Assembly (NCBI GenBank): GCA_017425245.1
Contig: JAFOOX010000053.1
Span: 1 to 64,000 of the forward strand
Length of the DNA: 64,000 nucleotides
Direction: 5' to 3'
Source of the DNA: Gammaproteobacteria bacterium
GTDB taxonomy: Bacteria > Pseudomonadota > Gammaproteobacteria > Enterobacterales > Neiellaceae
Both the position numbers and the translations under genes were made by a program. The notes below the pieces were generated by a model, which searched no databases, was not told the DNA's origin, and saw nothing but the letters and a program-made list of their open reading frames with translations. This document shows, one piece after another, positions 56,669 through 64,000 of the stretch (positions are counted from its first letter, which is position 1; each line of letters starts with the position of its first letter).

Positions 56669-57700
56669 ATGAGCGATAACGCCACGTCGCCCGCCGTTAC
56701 GGTGGTGGCGAAGACCGAAGCCCCCATTCGAACTTTTACCTTCCGCTTCAGCGGCGATGGTGGAGAGTTTTTCAAGATCTGGATTGTCAATCTGCTGTTG
56801 ACGGTGGTGACGCTGGGCATCTATTCAGCCTGGGCGACTGTCCGGACCTCTCAGTATTTTTATGGCCACACCAAGCTGGATGAGACCGGCTTCCAGTATC
56901 TGGCCAATCCGCTATCAATCCTTATCGGACGCGTGATCGCTGTTGCGATCTTTGGCCTGGTGATGCTGGCCGCCAGTTTCCAGCCGATGCTCTATGGGGT
57001 GCTGATGGTGCTGGCTATCCCGGCTGTGCCTTGGCTGATGGTGCGGGCGATGCGCTTTAACCTGCGTAATACCGCCTATCGCAATGTGCGTTTTGATTTC
57101 GTGGGTACTTATGGTGAAGCCGCCAAAGTGTTCCTTCTCTATTACCTCGGGGTCATCTTGAGCTTGGGTCTGGCCGGTCCTTGGTGGCTGCTGCAGACCA
57201 AGAAGTTCTTTATCAATAACGTCCGCTATGGCGACCATGCTTTTGATTGCAGCTGTCCGACCAAGGAGTTCTACATTCTGGCGTTGATCACACTGGGGGC
57301 GATAATCCCGGTGTTACTGGTGACGGTGTTGCTTGGCTGGATTCCGGTCATCGGTCAGATTGTGATTTTCCTCGCTTATCTGTCGATCTTCGCGCTGTGG
57401 CAGAGCTGGGTGCGCAACATGCTGTTCAACCACACCCGCCTGGCCGGTGACGTGCAGTTATCCAGTAACGTGACCATGTTCGACCTGGCCATGCTTTACG
57501 CCATGAATGCCCTGCTGGTGGTCGTAACTCTGGGGATTGCCCTGCCGTGGGTCATGGTGCGTACCGCCAAGTTCTACGCCGAGCGAACCGCTGTTCAGGC
57601 GGCCAACCTTGACCGCTTCACCGCGTCGCAGAATCAGGTCGCCGGTAGCGCTATCGGCGATGAAGTTGCCGGCGTCTTTGCCCTGGAAGTGGGCATCTAA
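56669..57700 (+). CDS. DUF898 (YjgN-like) membrane protein, second paralogue
   Basis: 343 aa, with the family start FTFRFSGDGGEFFKIWIVNLLLTVVTLGIYSAWATVRTSQYFYGHT, internal repeat FYILALITLGAII, and several membrane helices. Closer to E. coli YjgN in length than the copy at 53855. ATG 56669 follows AAAAGG by 8 nt. It ends before a hairpin that separates it from the convergent gene at 57848. Confidence 0.88.
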   Translation: MSDNATSPAVTVVAKTEAPIRTFTFRFSGDGGEFFKIWIVNLLLTVVTLGIYSAWATVRTSQYFYGHTKLDETGFQYLANPLSILIGRVIAVAIFGLVMLAASFQPMLYGVLMVLAIPAVPWLMVRAMRFNLRNTAYRNVRFDFVGTYGEAAKVFLLYYLGVILSLGLAGPWWLLQTKKFFINNVRYGDHAFDCSCPTKEFYILALITLGAIIPVLLVTVLLGWIPVIGQIVIFLAYLSIFALWQSWVRNMLFNHTRLAGDVQLSSNVTMFDLAMLYAMNALLVVVTLGIALPWVMVRTAKFYAERTAVQAANLDRFTASQNQVAGSAIGDEVAGVFALEVGI

Positions 57701-57747
57701 CATCCAGCCACTGCGATCAGGCCTGCTGTTAGGGGGCCTTCTCGGCG

Positions 57748-57778
57748 ACGGCGTCAGCGGCATCTACCCTGACGCCGT
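57748..57778. terminator. Hairpin between convergent genes
   Basis: ACGGCGTCAG (57748-57757) and CTGACGCCGT (57769-57778) around an 11-nt loop. A weak T run (CTTTTG) follows on the plus strand. Likely a terminator between the DUF898 gene and the leftward gene. Confidence 0.6.
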
Positions 57779-57847
57779 TGTGCTTTTGGGTCATCGTTGG
57801 CGGCTAGCCGTACGCACACACGGCTCTGCTCCGCTGTTTTGAGTTAC

Positions 57848-59800
57848 TTACCACCCCATTGCTAGCGGTTCCTGATCAGCTGCCGCAGCGAGGGCGGGCA
57901 CGGCAGCAGCGAGCTCCTGATAAAGCAGCCGATTACGCTCGCGCAGCACCGCCATCCGGCGCCAGTGGCTGGTGCGTGCCGGCAGCTGTGGCTGCAGACG
58001 GATGATTGGGGGGAGCAGTGCGCGGCGAGGGTAACGTATCAGCTGCTCCAAAAGCACATCCACTGTGTCGCGAAGATCAGGTTGCTGGCGTTCGCTTACT
58101 CCCGCATTGAGCAGCAGCTCAACTGTCGCCAGATCCAGCTCCTGATTAAGGGCAAGCTGGCGGTAGATGCTCGGCTCCCCCGCCAGCTGATTAAAGTCGA
58201 GGCCGGCGTCAAGCAGCCGCTTGGCGGTCTCGCCGGTGATCCAGTCAAGCTGGCCGATGGTTGGCTGTACTCCCCGTGCCAGCAGCGGTGCCAGCAGTTC
58301 CGGGCTGTACTGGCTGGTCAGCTGCAGCAGCATCGCCAGATCGGCATCATTGCGCAGATGATCGAGCAGCGGCTGGACCTCGCCGCTGTTGCTGGCGGCC
58401 TCAATCTGGGCCAGCCAGCTGGCGAGTGGCTGGCCGCTATCCAGACTGCTGCCTGCGCCCTCGGCTTGGCCATAGCGGCGACAGTATTCGGCCGCCCCCG
58501 CATCTTCTGCGGCAATCGCGGGCAGTTGCGTCGTGTCACTGCAATCCAGGCCTAGCAGCTCCAGAGGTTCAAAACCCTGCTGGTGGAGCGACCAAAGCTG
58601 GTCTTCGAGTGCCCGGCGGCGCTCTTCGCCCCAGCTGCGGCACTGGCTATCCAATTGCTTTAACTGGCGATCGAGATCGTTGATTGCCGTGGTTAGCGGC
58701 TCCAGCTGCTGGCGCAATGCGGCGGCGGCCTGCAGTTCGCTGCTACTGTAGCTGTTCTCCGGTTGGCGCTGCTGCCAGCCAGCGATGGGGGGCGGTTGGG
58801 GGATGGGGTGACGCAGTGACACGGGTGCCGGCCATAGCGGTAGATCAAGCACGGGTTGATCCGGTGCCTTCAGGCTGCTGACCAGCCCCATCTGCTGCCA
58901 GTGGCGCAGCTGCGGCTCGGCCTCAGGTCCGTCAAATAATACGAGATCGATGGCCGAGGGCAATGGCCAGCGCCAGCGGGGCGGTGCGTTCAGTGGCCAT
59001 GCGGCGACTAGGTCTGGCCAGCCAACAGGGACGCGCGACAAGAACAACAATGCCGTCCTGGAGCCGCAGCGGGGCAGTTGTTCAGCCAGATATCCATCCA
59101 GGTCCGGCAGCAGTGCAAAGAGGGTCTGCCACTGCTCTTGGTTGGGCCGAAGGTCTTCCAGGTCAATCAATGGCAGGTCGTCAGTCTGCCAGCTGGCCTG
59201 GCTAAGCAGCTCCTTCATTAGTTCAGGGGGCAGGTTGTCGACCATGGTGATAAACAAATGTTTGACCGCCCACCGTTCATCAATGGCGGTTTCCAGAAAC
59301 TCGCTGACGCTGGCGTAGCCGCTGGGGATGGCGCTTACGTCCTTGCGGAGTGCCGCCAGCCAGTCGAGGAGCTCCACCCGGCGGCGGTAGGCACGAATGC
59401 CCTCGGCTGGTGGCGGTGGTTCTATCGCAACCACCGCTGAATGCCAGCGCCGATCGGCAAACAGCAGGCTGGGGTGGGTTAGCACCAACAGTTGCCAGTC
59501 CAGGGGCTGGCTTGGTGGCAGCCACTGACGGATCTCGCTGAGTAACAGCTGCTGTTGCTGGTGCAGACTGTTCCGTTCCAGCTCGAAGCGCTCACAGTCG
59601 GCGTTCAACTGCTGTGGGTCGGCACGCAGGCTGGCCTCGGGGCGGCCGTCGCTGCGCGCTGCGGTGATTATCGGCTCGGCCTGCGCTGTTGGCCCTGTGT
59701 GGGTCGCTGGCCGGGTGGGCTGCAGCTGTGGGTTGTCGGGCCGCAGCCACCACCAGCCCAGCCATGCCAGCACTCCGGCCAATACCAGCAGACGCTTCAA
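57848..59800 (-). CDS. Large single-anchor protein of unknown function
   Basis: 650 aa from TTG 59800. One membrane helix (RLLVLAGVLAWLGWWWL, about 3-19) then a soluble, Leu/Gln-rich helical region with a possible coiled coil near QQQQLLLSEIRQW. The C-terminal quarter (RLLDAGLDFNQLAGEPSIYRQLALNQELDLATVELLLNAGV) looks like degenerate ankyrin repeats. The TTG is preferred because GGAG lies 7 nt upstream, while the ATG at 59884 has no site and would add a non-membrane leader. No family recognised. Confidence 0.6.
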   Translation of the reverse strand: MKRLLVLAGVLAWLGWWWLRPDNPQLQPTRPATHTGPTAQAEPIITAARSDGRPEASLRADPQQLNADCERFELERNSLHQQQQLLLSEIRQWLPPSQPLDWQLLVLTHPSLLFADRRWHSAVVAIEPPPPAEGIRAYRRRVELLDWLAALRKDVSAIPSGYASVSEFLETAIDERWAVKHLFITMVDNLPPELMKELLSQASWQTDDLPLIDLEDLRPNQEQWQTLFALLPDLDGYLAEQLPRCGSRTALLFLSRVPVGWPDLVAAWPLNAPPRWRWPLPSAIDLVLFDGPEAEPQLRHWQQMGLVSSLKAPDQPVLDLPLWPAPVSLRHPIPQPPPIAGWQQRQPENSYSSSELQAAAALRQQLEPLTTAINDLDRQLKQLDSQCRSWGEERRRALEDQLWSLHQQGFEPLELLGLDCSDTTQLPAIAAEDAGAAEYCRRYGQAEGAGSSLDSGQPLASWLAQIEAASNSGEVQPLLDHLRNDADLAMLLQLTSQYSPELLAPLLARGVQPTIGQLDWITGETAKRLLDAGLDFNQLAGEPSIYRQLALNQELDLATVELLLNAGVSERQQPDLRDTVDVLLEQLIRYPRRALLPPIIRLQPQLPARTSHWRRMAVLRERNRLLYQELAAAVPALAAAADQEPLAMGW

Positions 59801-59927
59801 GGGGTTACTCCATAAAAGGGCGACTGTTGTACCCTGACCATGGCGATTGTGTGACGAGCGGCAGCATGCTGGCAATTGCAGCATCTAAACTCTGGGTGTC
59901 AGGCCGCAGTGAACCGGGAGGCGGTAT

Positions 59928-60311
59928 ATGGATTACCAGTTTGAGTTTGAAGCGGGCACGGGTCGGCCACTGGCCAAGGTGAGTCTGGAGCATGAGGGGT
60001 TCGGTGAGTTTCTCACTGAAGAGTTGGGCCGCGATGAGGTGCGGCTGGTGCAGCTGTTGCGCGCCCTGCGCCCGGCGGTACAGGGCCAAGTACCGGAGCT
60101 GACGGTGACCGGCGCCCAGTGGTCATTGCAGATCGAGGGCGATGAGGTGCGGTTGGAACCCCATCATCTGGGCCAGCCGTTGGATGAGGCCGCGACCCGC
60201 CTGCTCGACGATGAGGCCATTGATCGCATTGATGGTGCGGCGCCGGCCAGTTGTGGCATCGACGATTTCTACCACCTGTTACAGGCCTGGCACAGCTTTA
60301 TCCGTCGCTAA
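59928..60311 (+). CDS. yacL: UPF0231 protein, YacL type
   Basis: 127 aa, soluble, acidic. The start MDYQFEFEAGTGRPLAKVSLEHEGFGEFLTEE and the end CGIDDFYHLLQAWHSFIRR match the YacL family, as does the length. In E. coli yacL lies next to acnB; here it lies 6.2 kb downstream, with the DUF898/M48 cluster between. Function unknown. GGGAGG lies about 8 nt before the ATG. Confidence 0.82.
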   Translation: MDYQFEFEAGTGRPLAKVSLEHEGFGEFLTEELGRDEVRLVQLLRALRPAVQGQVPELTVTGAQWSLQIEGDEVRLEPHHLGQPLDEAATRLLDDEAIDRIDGAAPASCGIDDFYHLLQAWHSFIRR

Positions 60312-60334
60312 TTGAGCACGTTGTCTGCTTTGCT

Positions 60335-60366
60335 ACCGCGCACCCGTCTGGGTGCGCGGTTGTTTC
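60335..60366 (+). terminator. Terminator after yacL
   Basis: ACCGCGCACCC (60335-60345), loop GTCT, GGGTGCGCGGT (60350-60360), then TGTTTCT. A perfect 11-bp stem. Confidence 0.8.
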
Positions 60367-60518
60367 TACGTTCCGGTTTTTCACTGATTCGGAGCGTTGG
60401 TCGCAGTAGTGGCGCCTCGCTGGTGCGCGTGCTTTATTTTGGTGCGTTGCGATCTGTGACATTTGCACAAAAAAGAATCACGCCCCCCCGGAATCTGTGA
60501 GCCATCAGGCAAAGCCAC

Positions 60519-60535
60519 TGCTGGCATAACTCTTG
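60519..60535 (+). promoter_or_regulatory. Sigma-54 promoter candidate for glnK-amtB
   Basis: CTGGCAT with TTGAT 5 nt later fits TGGCAC-N5-TTGCW except at the -12 C. It lies about 48 nt before the glnK ATG. glnK-amtB promoters of enteric bacteria are sigma-54 and NtrC dependent; only half-site-like GGTGC sequences were seen upstream (60422-60455). Confidence 0.5.
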
Positions 60536-60561
60536 ATAAGGCTTACCCGACGTTTGCTTAA

Positions 60562-60921
<360 letters not shown>

Positions 60922-60944
60922 TCGCGCCGCGAGGGGGTAAACTC

Positions 60945-62237
60945 ATGGAAAACCAGATCTTTCAGCTGCAGTACGCGCTCGACACCTTTTACTTTCTGGT
61001 GATGGGCGCGTTGGTGATGTGGATGGCTGCCGGCTTCGCCATGCTTGAGGCAGGCTTGGTCCGGGCCAAGAATACGACTGAGATCCTGACCAAGAACGTG
61101 GTGCTGTTCGCCATCGCCTGTGTCATGTATCTCATCGTTGGTTACGACGTTATGTATGACGGTGGCATGATGCTCGCCGGTATCGCCCTGGATGGTGCGG
61201 ACAGTGCCGAGAACGTTGTGAGTTCGGTGCTGGGTGAATTTGCAGCCCGCGAAGATGGCTTCGAAGGCGGCTCCATCTATGCCAACGGCGCTGACTTCTT
61301 CTTCCAGGTGGTGTTTGTCGCAACCTGTATGTCGATTGTCTCCGGCGCCGTGGCCGAGCGTATGAAACTGTGGGCATTCCTTGGTTTTGCCGTGGTGATG
61401 ACCGCATTCATCTATCCGGTATCTGGCTCTTGGACCTGGGGCGCTGAAGGTGCCTTCGGCATCAACCTCGATGATTCGCTTGGCTTTAGCGACTACGCCG
61501 GTTCCGGTATCGTCCACCTGGCTGGTGCTGCCGCTGCTCTGGCTGGTGTCTTGCTGCTCGGTGCTCGTAAGGGCAAGTATGGTCCCAAAGGTCAGATCAA
61601 CGCCTTCCCGGGCGCCAACCTGCCGCTGGCGACTCTGGGTACCCTGATTCTGTGGCTCGGCTGGTTTGGGTTCAACGGTGGCTCGCAGCTCAAGCTGGGC
61701 GACATCTCGAACGCCAATGCGATTGCCATGGTTTTTGTTAACACCAACATGGCTGCTGCCGGTGGTGTGATTGGTGCCCTGATTCTGGCCAAGATCCTGT
61801 TCAAGAAAGCTGACCTGACCATGGCTCTCAACGGTGCGCTGGCCGGCCTGGTCGCCATCACTGCATCGCCTGATTCGCCGACTCCGGCCTTGGCCACCCT
61901 GTTCGGCGTTATCGCGGGTATGCTGGTTGTGCTCTCCATCATCGGTCTTGACCGCATCAAGATTGATGACCCGGTTGGTGCCATCTCGGTGCACGGCGTC
62001 TGCGGTCTGTTCGGCCTGCTGATTGTCCCGATCACCAAGGACGGCACGACCTTCTTCGGTCAGCTGGCCGGCGGTGCCGCCATCTTCTTCTGGGTGTTCC
62101 TGACCAGCTTGCTGGTGTGGTTCGTCATCAAGATGATCATGGGCCTGCGTGTCAGCGAAGATGAAGAATTTGAAGGCGTCGACCTGGTCGAATGCGGTAT
62201 GGAAGCTTATCCGGAGTTTGCTACCGGTAAAAAATAA
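60945..62237 (+). CDS. amtB: Ammonium transporter AmtB
   Basis: 430 aa, eleven membrane helices expected. Family motifs: ALVMWMAAGFAMLEAGLVRAKN, DYAGSGIVHLAGAAAALAGVLLLGARKG (first pore His region) and AISVHGVCGLFGLLIVPI (second pore region). It starts without the cleaved signal of E. coli AmtB, a common variant. A GAGGGGG ribosome site precedes the ATG. Operon with glnK. Confidence 0.96.
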   Translation: MENQIFQLQYALDTFYFLVMGALVMWMAAGFAMLEAGLVRAKNTTEILTKNVVLFAIACVMYLIVGYDVMYDGGMMLAGIALDGADSAENVVSSVLGEFAAREDGFEGGSIYANGADFFFQVVFVATCMSIVSGAVAERMKLWAFLGFAVVMTAFIYPVSGSWTWGAEGAFGINLDDSLGFSDYAGSGIVHLAGAAAALAGVLLLGARKGKYGPKGQINAFPGANLPLATLGTLILWLGWFGFNGGSQLKLGDISNANAIAMVFVNTNMAAAGGVIGALILAKILFKKADLTMALNGALAGLVAITASPDSPTPALATLFGVIAGMLVVLSIIGLDRIKIDDPVGAISVHGVCGLFGLLIVPITKDGTTFFGQLAGGAAIFFWVFLTSLLVWFVIKMIMGLRVSEDEEFEGVDLVECGMEAYPEFATGKK

Positions 62238-62255
62238 CAGCCGCCTGTGCTGTTC

Positions 62256-62285
62256 AAGCCCCGGCTCTTGCCGGGGCTTTGTTTT
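62256..62285 (+). terminator. Terminator after amtB
   Basis: AAGCCCCGGC, loop TCTT, GCCGGGGCTT, followed by TGTTTTT. Confidence 0.9.
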
Positions 62286-62340
62286 TGGGGTTTGCGCCAG
62301 CGCAAGGCAGGATAGGCCGCTGCTGGCTAGCATGCCGGCC

Positions 62341-63381
62341 ATGAATATGCCCCTGATCCACACCCTCAGTGACCATCTCAAGGCGCGTTTCGGCACCAAG
62401 GTGCGCAAACTCAGCCTGCATGGTCGTTTTACCTGCCCCAACCGTGATGGCACCTTGGGCCGTGGCGGTTGCACCTTTTGCAACGTCGCCTCCTTTGTTG
62501 ATGAGGGCGCCGCCGATGACAGCGTCGCGGATCAACTGTGTGCTCGCAAAGCGGAGATGCGCCGCCCTGCTGGCCGTTATCTGGCCTACTTCCAGGCCTA
62601 CACCAGCACCTATGGTGAATATGAGGTGCTGGAGCGGCTCTACCGTGAGGCGCTGGCCAGTGACGATGTGGTGGGTTTGTGTGTTGGAACCCGGCCGGAT
62701 TGCGTCAGCGATGCGGTGCTGGCGCTCTTGGGGCGGTTGCGGGCCGAAGGTCAGGAGATCTGGCTGGAACTGGGTCTGCAGAGTGCCCATGATGTCACCT
62801 TGAAGCGCATCAATCGTGGCCATGACTTCGGCGCTTATGCCGATGCCGTGGCGCGGGCCCAACGCTATGGCGTGCCGGTCTGCACCCACCTGATCCTGGG
62901 GTTGCCCGGTGAGGATGACGCCATGACCCTGAGCAGCCTGCAGCGGGTGACGGATCTGGGTGTGCAGGGGCTCAAACTACACCCACTGCATGTGGTGGAG
63001 GGCAGCATTCTGGCACGCACGTGGCGCGTGGGGCGCTATCAGCCATGGACGCTGGAGCGCTATGTGGCGACGGCCACGGCGCTGATCCGCCATACCCCGT
63101 CGAGCGTGGTCTATCACCGTATCGCCGCCAGCGCCCGGCCACCGACGCTGTTGGCGCCGCAGTGGTGCGCTGACCGCTGGGCGGCGCCGCAGGCGATCGA
63201 GGCTCAGCTGAAGTTGCTGGGCGGGCAGGGAAGCGCTTGCTGCCTCCCCTTAGTTGGTGGCTGCGAACAGCCCGCGCAGGGTGCGCAGGGTGCGGTCGAT
63301 CTGGGTGATGTGGGTGGGGCAGATGAAAATCGTGTCGTCACCGGCGATGGTGCCGAGAATGCCCTCGGCCTTGCCCAGTGA
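62341..63381 (+). CDS. YhcC-type radical SAM protein with unusual C-terminus
   Basis: 346 aa from ATG 62341; ATG 62332 or 62347 are also possible, none with a good ribosome site. The cluster-binding motif is C32-x11-C44-x2-C47 ([18 protein letters not shown]), followed by [11 protein letters not shown] and [10 protein letters not shown] typical of TIGR01212/YhcC. The family normally ends soon after QGSA (about residue 299). Here the frame continues ~48 residues through sequence antisense to argR, a low-complexity Gly/Asp/Ala stretch, so a normal stop may have been lost. Function of the family is unknown. Confidence 0.85.
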   Translation: MNMPLIHTLSDHLKARFGTKVRKLSLHGRFTCPNRDGTLGRGGCTFCNVASFVDEGAADDSVADQLCARKAEMRRPAGRYLAYFQAYTSTYGEYEVLERLYREALASDDVVGLCVGTRPDCVSDAVLALLGRLRAEGQEIWLELGLQSAHDVTLKRINRGHDFGAYADAVARAQRYGVPVCTHLILGLPGEDDAMTLSSLQRVTDLGVQGLKLHPLHVVEGSILARTWRVGRYQPWTLERYVATATALIRHTPSSVVYHRIAASARPPTLLAPQWCADRWAAPQAIEAQLKLLGGQGSACCLPLVGGCEQPAQGAQGAVDLGDVGGADENRVVTGDGAENALGLAQ

Positions 63382-63717
63382 ATCGAGCAGGCGGGCGATC
63401 AGCTGGGCGGCACCGGGGCTGGTTTTGATCACCACCATCGCTTCGTTGCGGTCGATATCGACCACCAGATTGCGCAGCTGGCTAGAGGTGGTTGGCACCC
63501 CCAATTCGGCCGGCAGGCAGTAAACCATCTGCTGTTTGGCGTTGCGCGTGCGCACGGCGCCAAATTTGCTCAGCATACGGCTCACCTTCGACTGGTTGAC
63601 GTTGGCGTAACCCTGATCCTGCAGCGCTTTGACAATCTCGCTTTGGGAGCCGAACCGCTCCTCTTTGAGCAGATTCTTGAAAGCGCGTACCAGATCTTCC
63701 TGCTTGCCTGAGCTCAT
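63250..63717 (-). CDS. argR: Arginine repressor ArgR
   Basis: 155 aa. N-terminal winged helix ([40 protein letters not shown]) and C-terminal arginine-binding trimer domain ([13 protein letters not shown]). Represses arginine biosynthesis and acts in Xer recombination in enteric bacteria. Its 3' part overlaps the end of the YhcC-type gene by 132 nt on the other strand. Divergent from mdh, a conserved neighbour. Confidence 0.96.
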   Translation of the reverse strand: MSSGKQEDLVRAFKNLLKEERFGSQSEIVKALQDQGYANVNQSKVSRMLSKFGAVRTRNAKQQMVYCLPAELGVPTTSSQLRNLVVDIDRNEAMVVIKTSPGAAQLIARLLDSLGKAEGILGTIAGDDTIFICPTHITQIDRTLRTLRGLFAATN

Positions 63718-63734
63718 AGCGGTCCCGCCCCAAA

Positions 63735-63757
63735 TTTATGCACGCATTCTGCATAAA
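63735..63757. promoter_or_regulatory. Palindromic operator candidate upstream of argR
   Basis: TTTATGCA (63735-63742), 7 nt, TGCATAAA (63750-63757). A perfect 8-bp inverted repeat 18 nt before the argR start. ARG boxes often contain TGCAT or GAAT halves, so self-repression by ArgR is likely but not proven. Confidence 0.5.
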
Positions 63758-63944
63758 CTGTCACCCGCCATCAAGGCCAGACAAGGCATGTCGTGAGCCG
63801 GCGCATGGAAGCTTTGGTGAACGGCCGGACACGCGTCATGGTCTGTGGCCAAGGTCTTTGTTTTTTGTGGATCCTTTGATTAATGTTGGTGCGGGGATTG
63901 AGAAGCCAACCCGATAAAACTAATCACATCAGGGGAATCCAACC

Positions 63945-64000
63945 ATGAAAGTCGTTGTACTGGGGGCCGCCGGCGGCATTGGCCAGCCGCTGGCGCTGTT
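63945..64000 (+). CDS. mdh: Malate dehydrogenase (5' end only)
   Basis: The first 18 codons are present, MKVVVLGAAGGIGQPLAL, the N-terminal NAD-binding GAAGGIG motif of malate dehydrogenase. AGGGGAA lies 8 nt upstream. The remainder lies outside the window. Divergent from argR, as in Vibrio, Shewanella and enterics. Confidence 0.93.
   Translation, partial: MKVVVLGAAGGIGQPLAL

Overview
The window reads as a chromosomal segment of a GC-rich gammaproteobacterium. Gene order resembles Aeromonadaceae and their relatives: pilABCD followed by coaE, rpsO-pnp-nlpI, acnB followed by a yacL-type gene, and argR divergent from mdh. This placement is an inference from gene content; no rRNA or tRNA gene was found. 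Most of the window is ordinary core genome, packed into short operons with ATGA or TAATG overlaps.

Region 1-3950 is different. An AT-rich two-gene unit (981-3292: an unrecognised 420-aa protein and a 349-aa protein with an apparent PD-(D/E)xK nuclease core) sits inside GC-rich, non-coding, highly structured DNA. A 60-bp attC-like site follows the second gene, and the first bases of the unit are complementary to the outer arm of that site, so 947-3340 looks like a mobile integron-type gene cassette. The flanking DNA holds three copies of a ~245-nt element whose stems change by compensatory substitution between copies, and two arrays of mini-hairpins with varied stems and a constant triloop (GCA/GTA on one strand). 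This is the best candidate in the window for something undescribed.

The rest, in order: aqpZ (4.0-4.7 kb). A leftward cobalamin cluster under a B12 riboswitch (membrane protein, cbiA, BtuF-like protein, cbiB, cobC/cobD; 4.8-9.8 kb), with bluB for the lower ligand found separately at 29.6 kb. rpsO, pnp, nlpI, menA (9.9-14.3 kb). A four-gene minor pilin operon (14.4-17.0 kb). Polyphosphate kinase, a GcvR-like protein, and pstC-pstA-pstB-phoU behind a Pho box (17.1-25.4 kb), so phosphate storage and uptake are neighbours. A 2-Cys peroxiredoxin, a BglA-type glycosidase, the ABC-F protein YbiT and bluB (25.6-30.3 kb). The type IV pilus genes pilA-pilB-pilC-pilD and coaE (30.8-36.1 kb), then an IS1634-type transposase remnant and a leftward ferric iron transporter (36.4-40.1 kb).

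From 40.4 kb come the Anbu proteasome-like operon (ATP-grasp, alpha-E, transglutaminase-like, Anbu), a broken possibly PEP-CTERM-type gene, rlmA, a small STAS-like protein, an M13 metallopeptidase lipoprotein, another lipoprotein, glpX, and a DUF4124-like exported protein. acnB follows, then a DUF898/M48/DUF898 membrane cluster, a large anchored protein of unknown function, yacL, glnK-amtB, a YhcC-type radical SAM gene whose 3' end runs into argR, argR itself, and the start of mdh, which is cut by the window edge.
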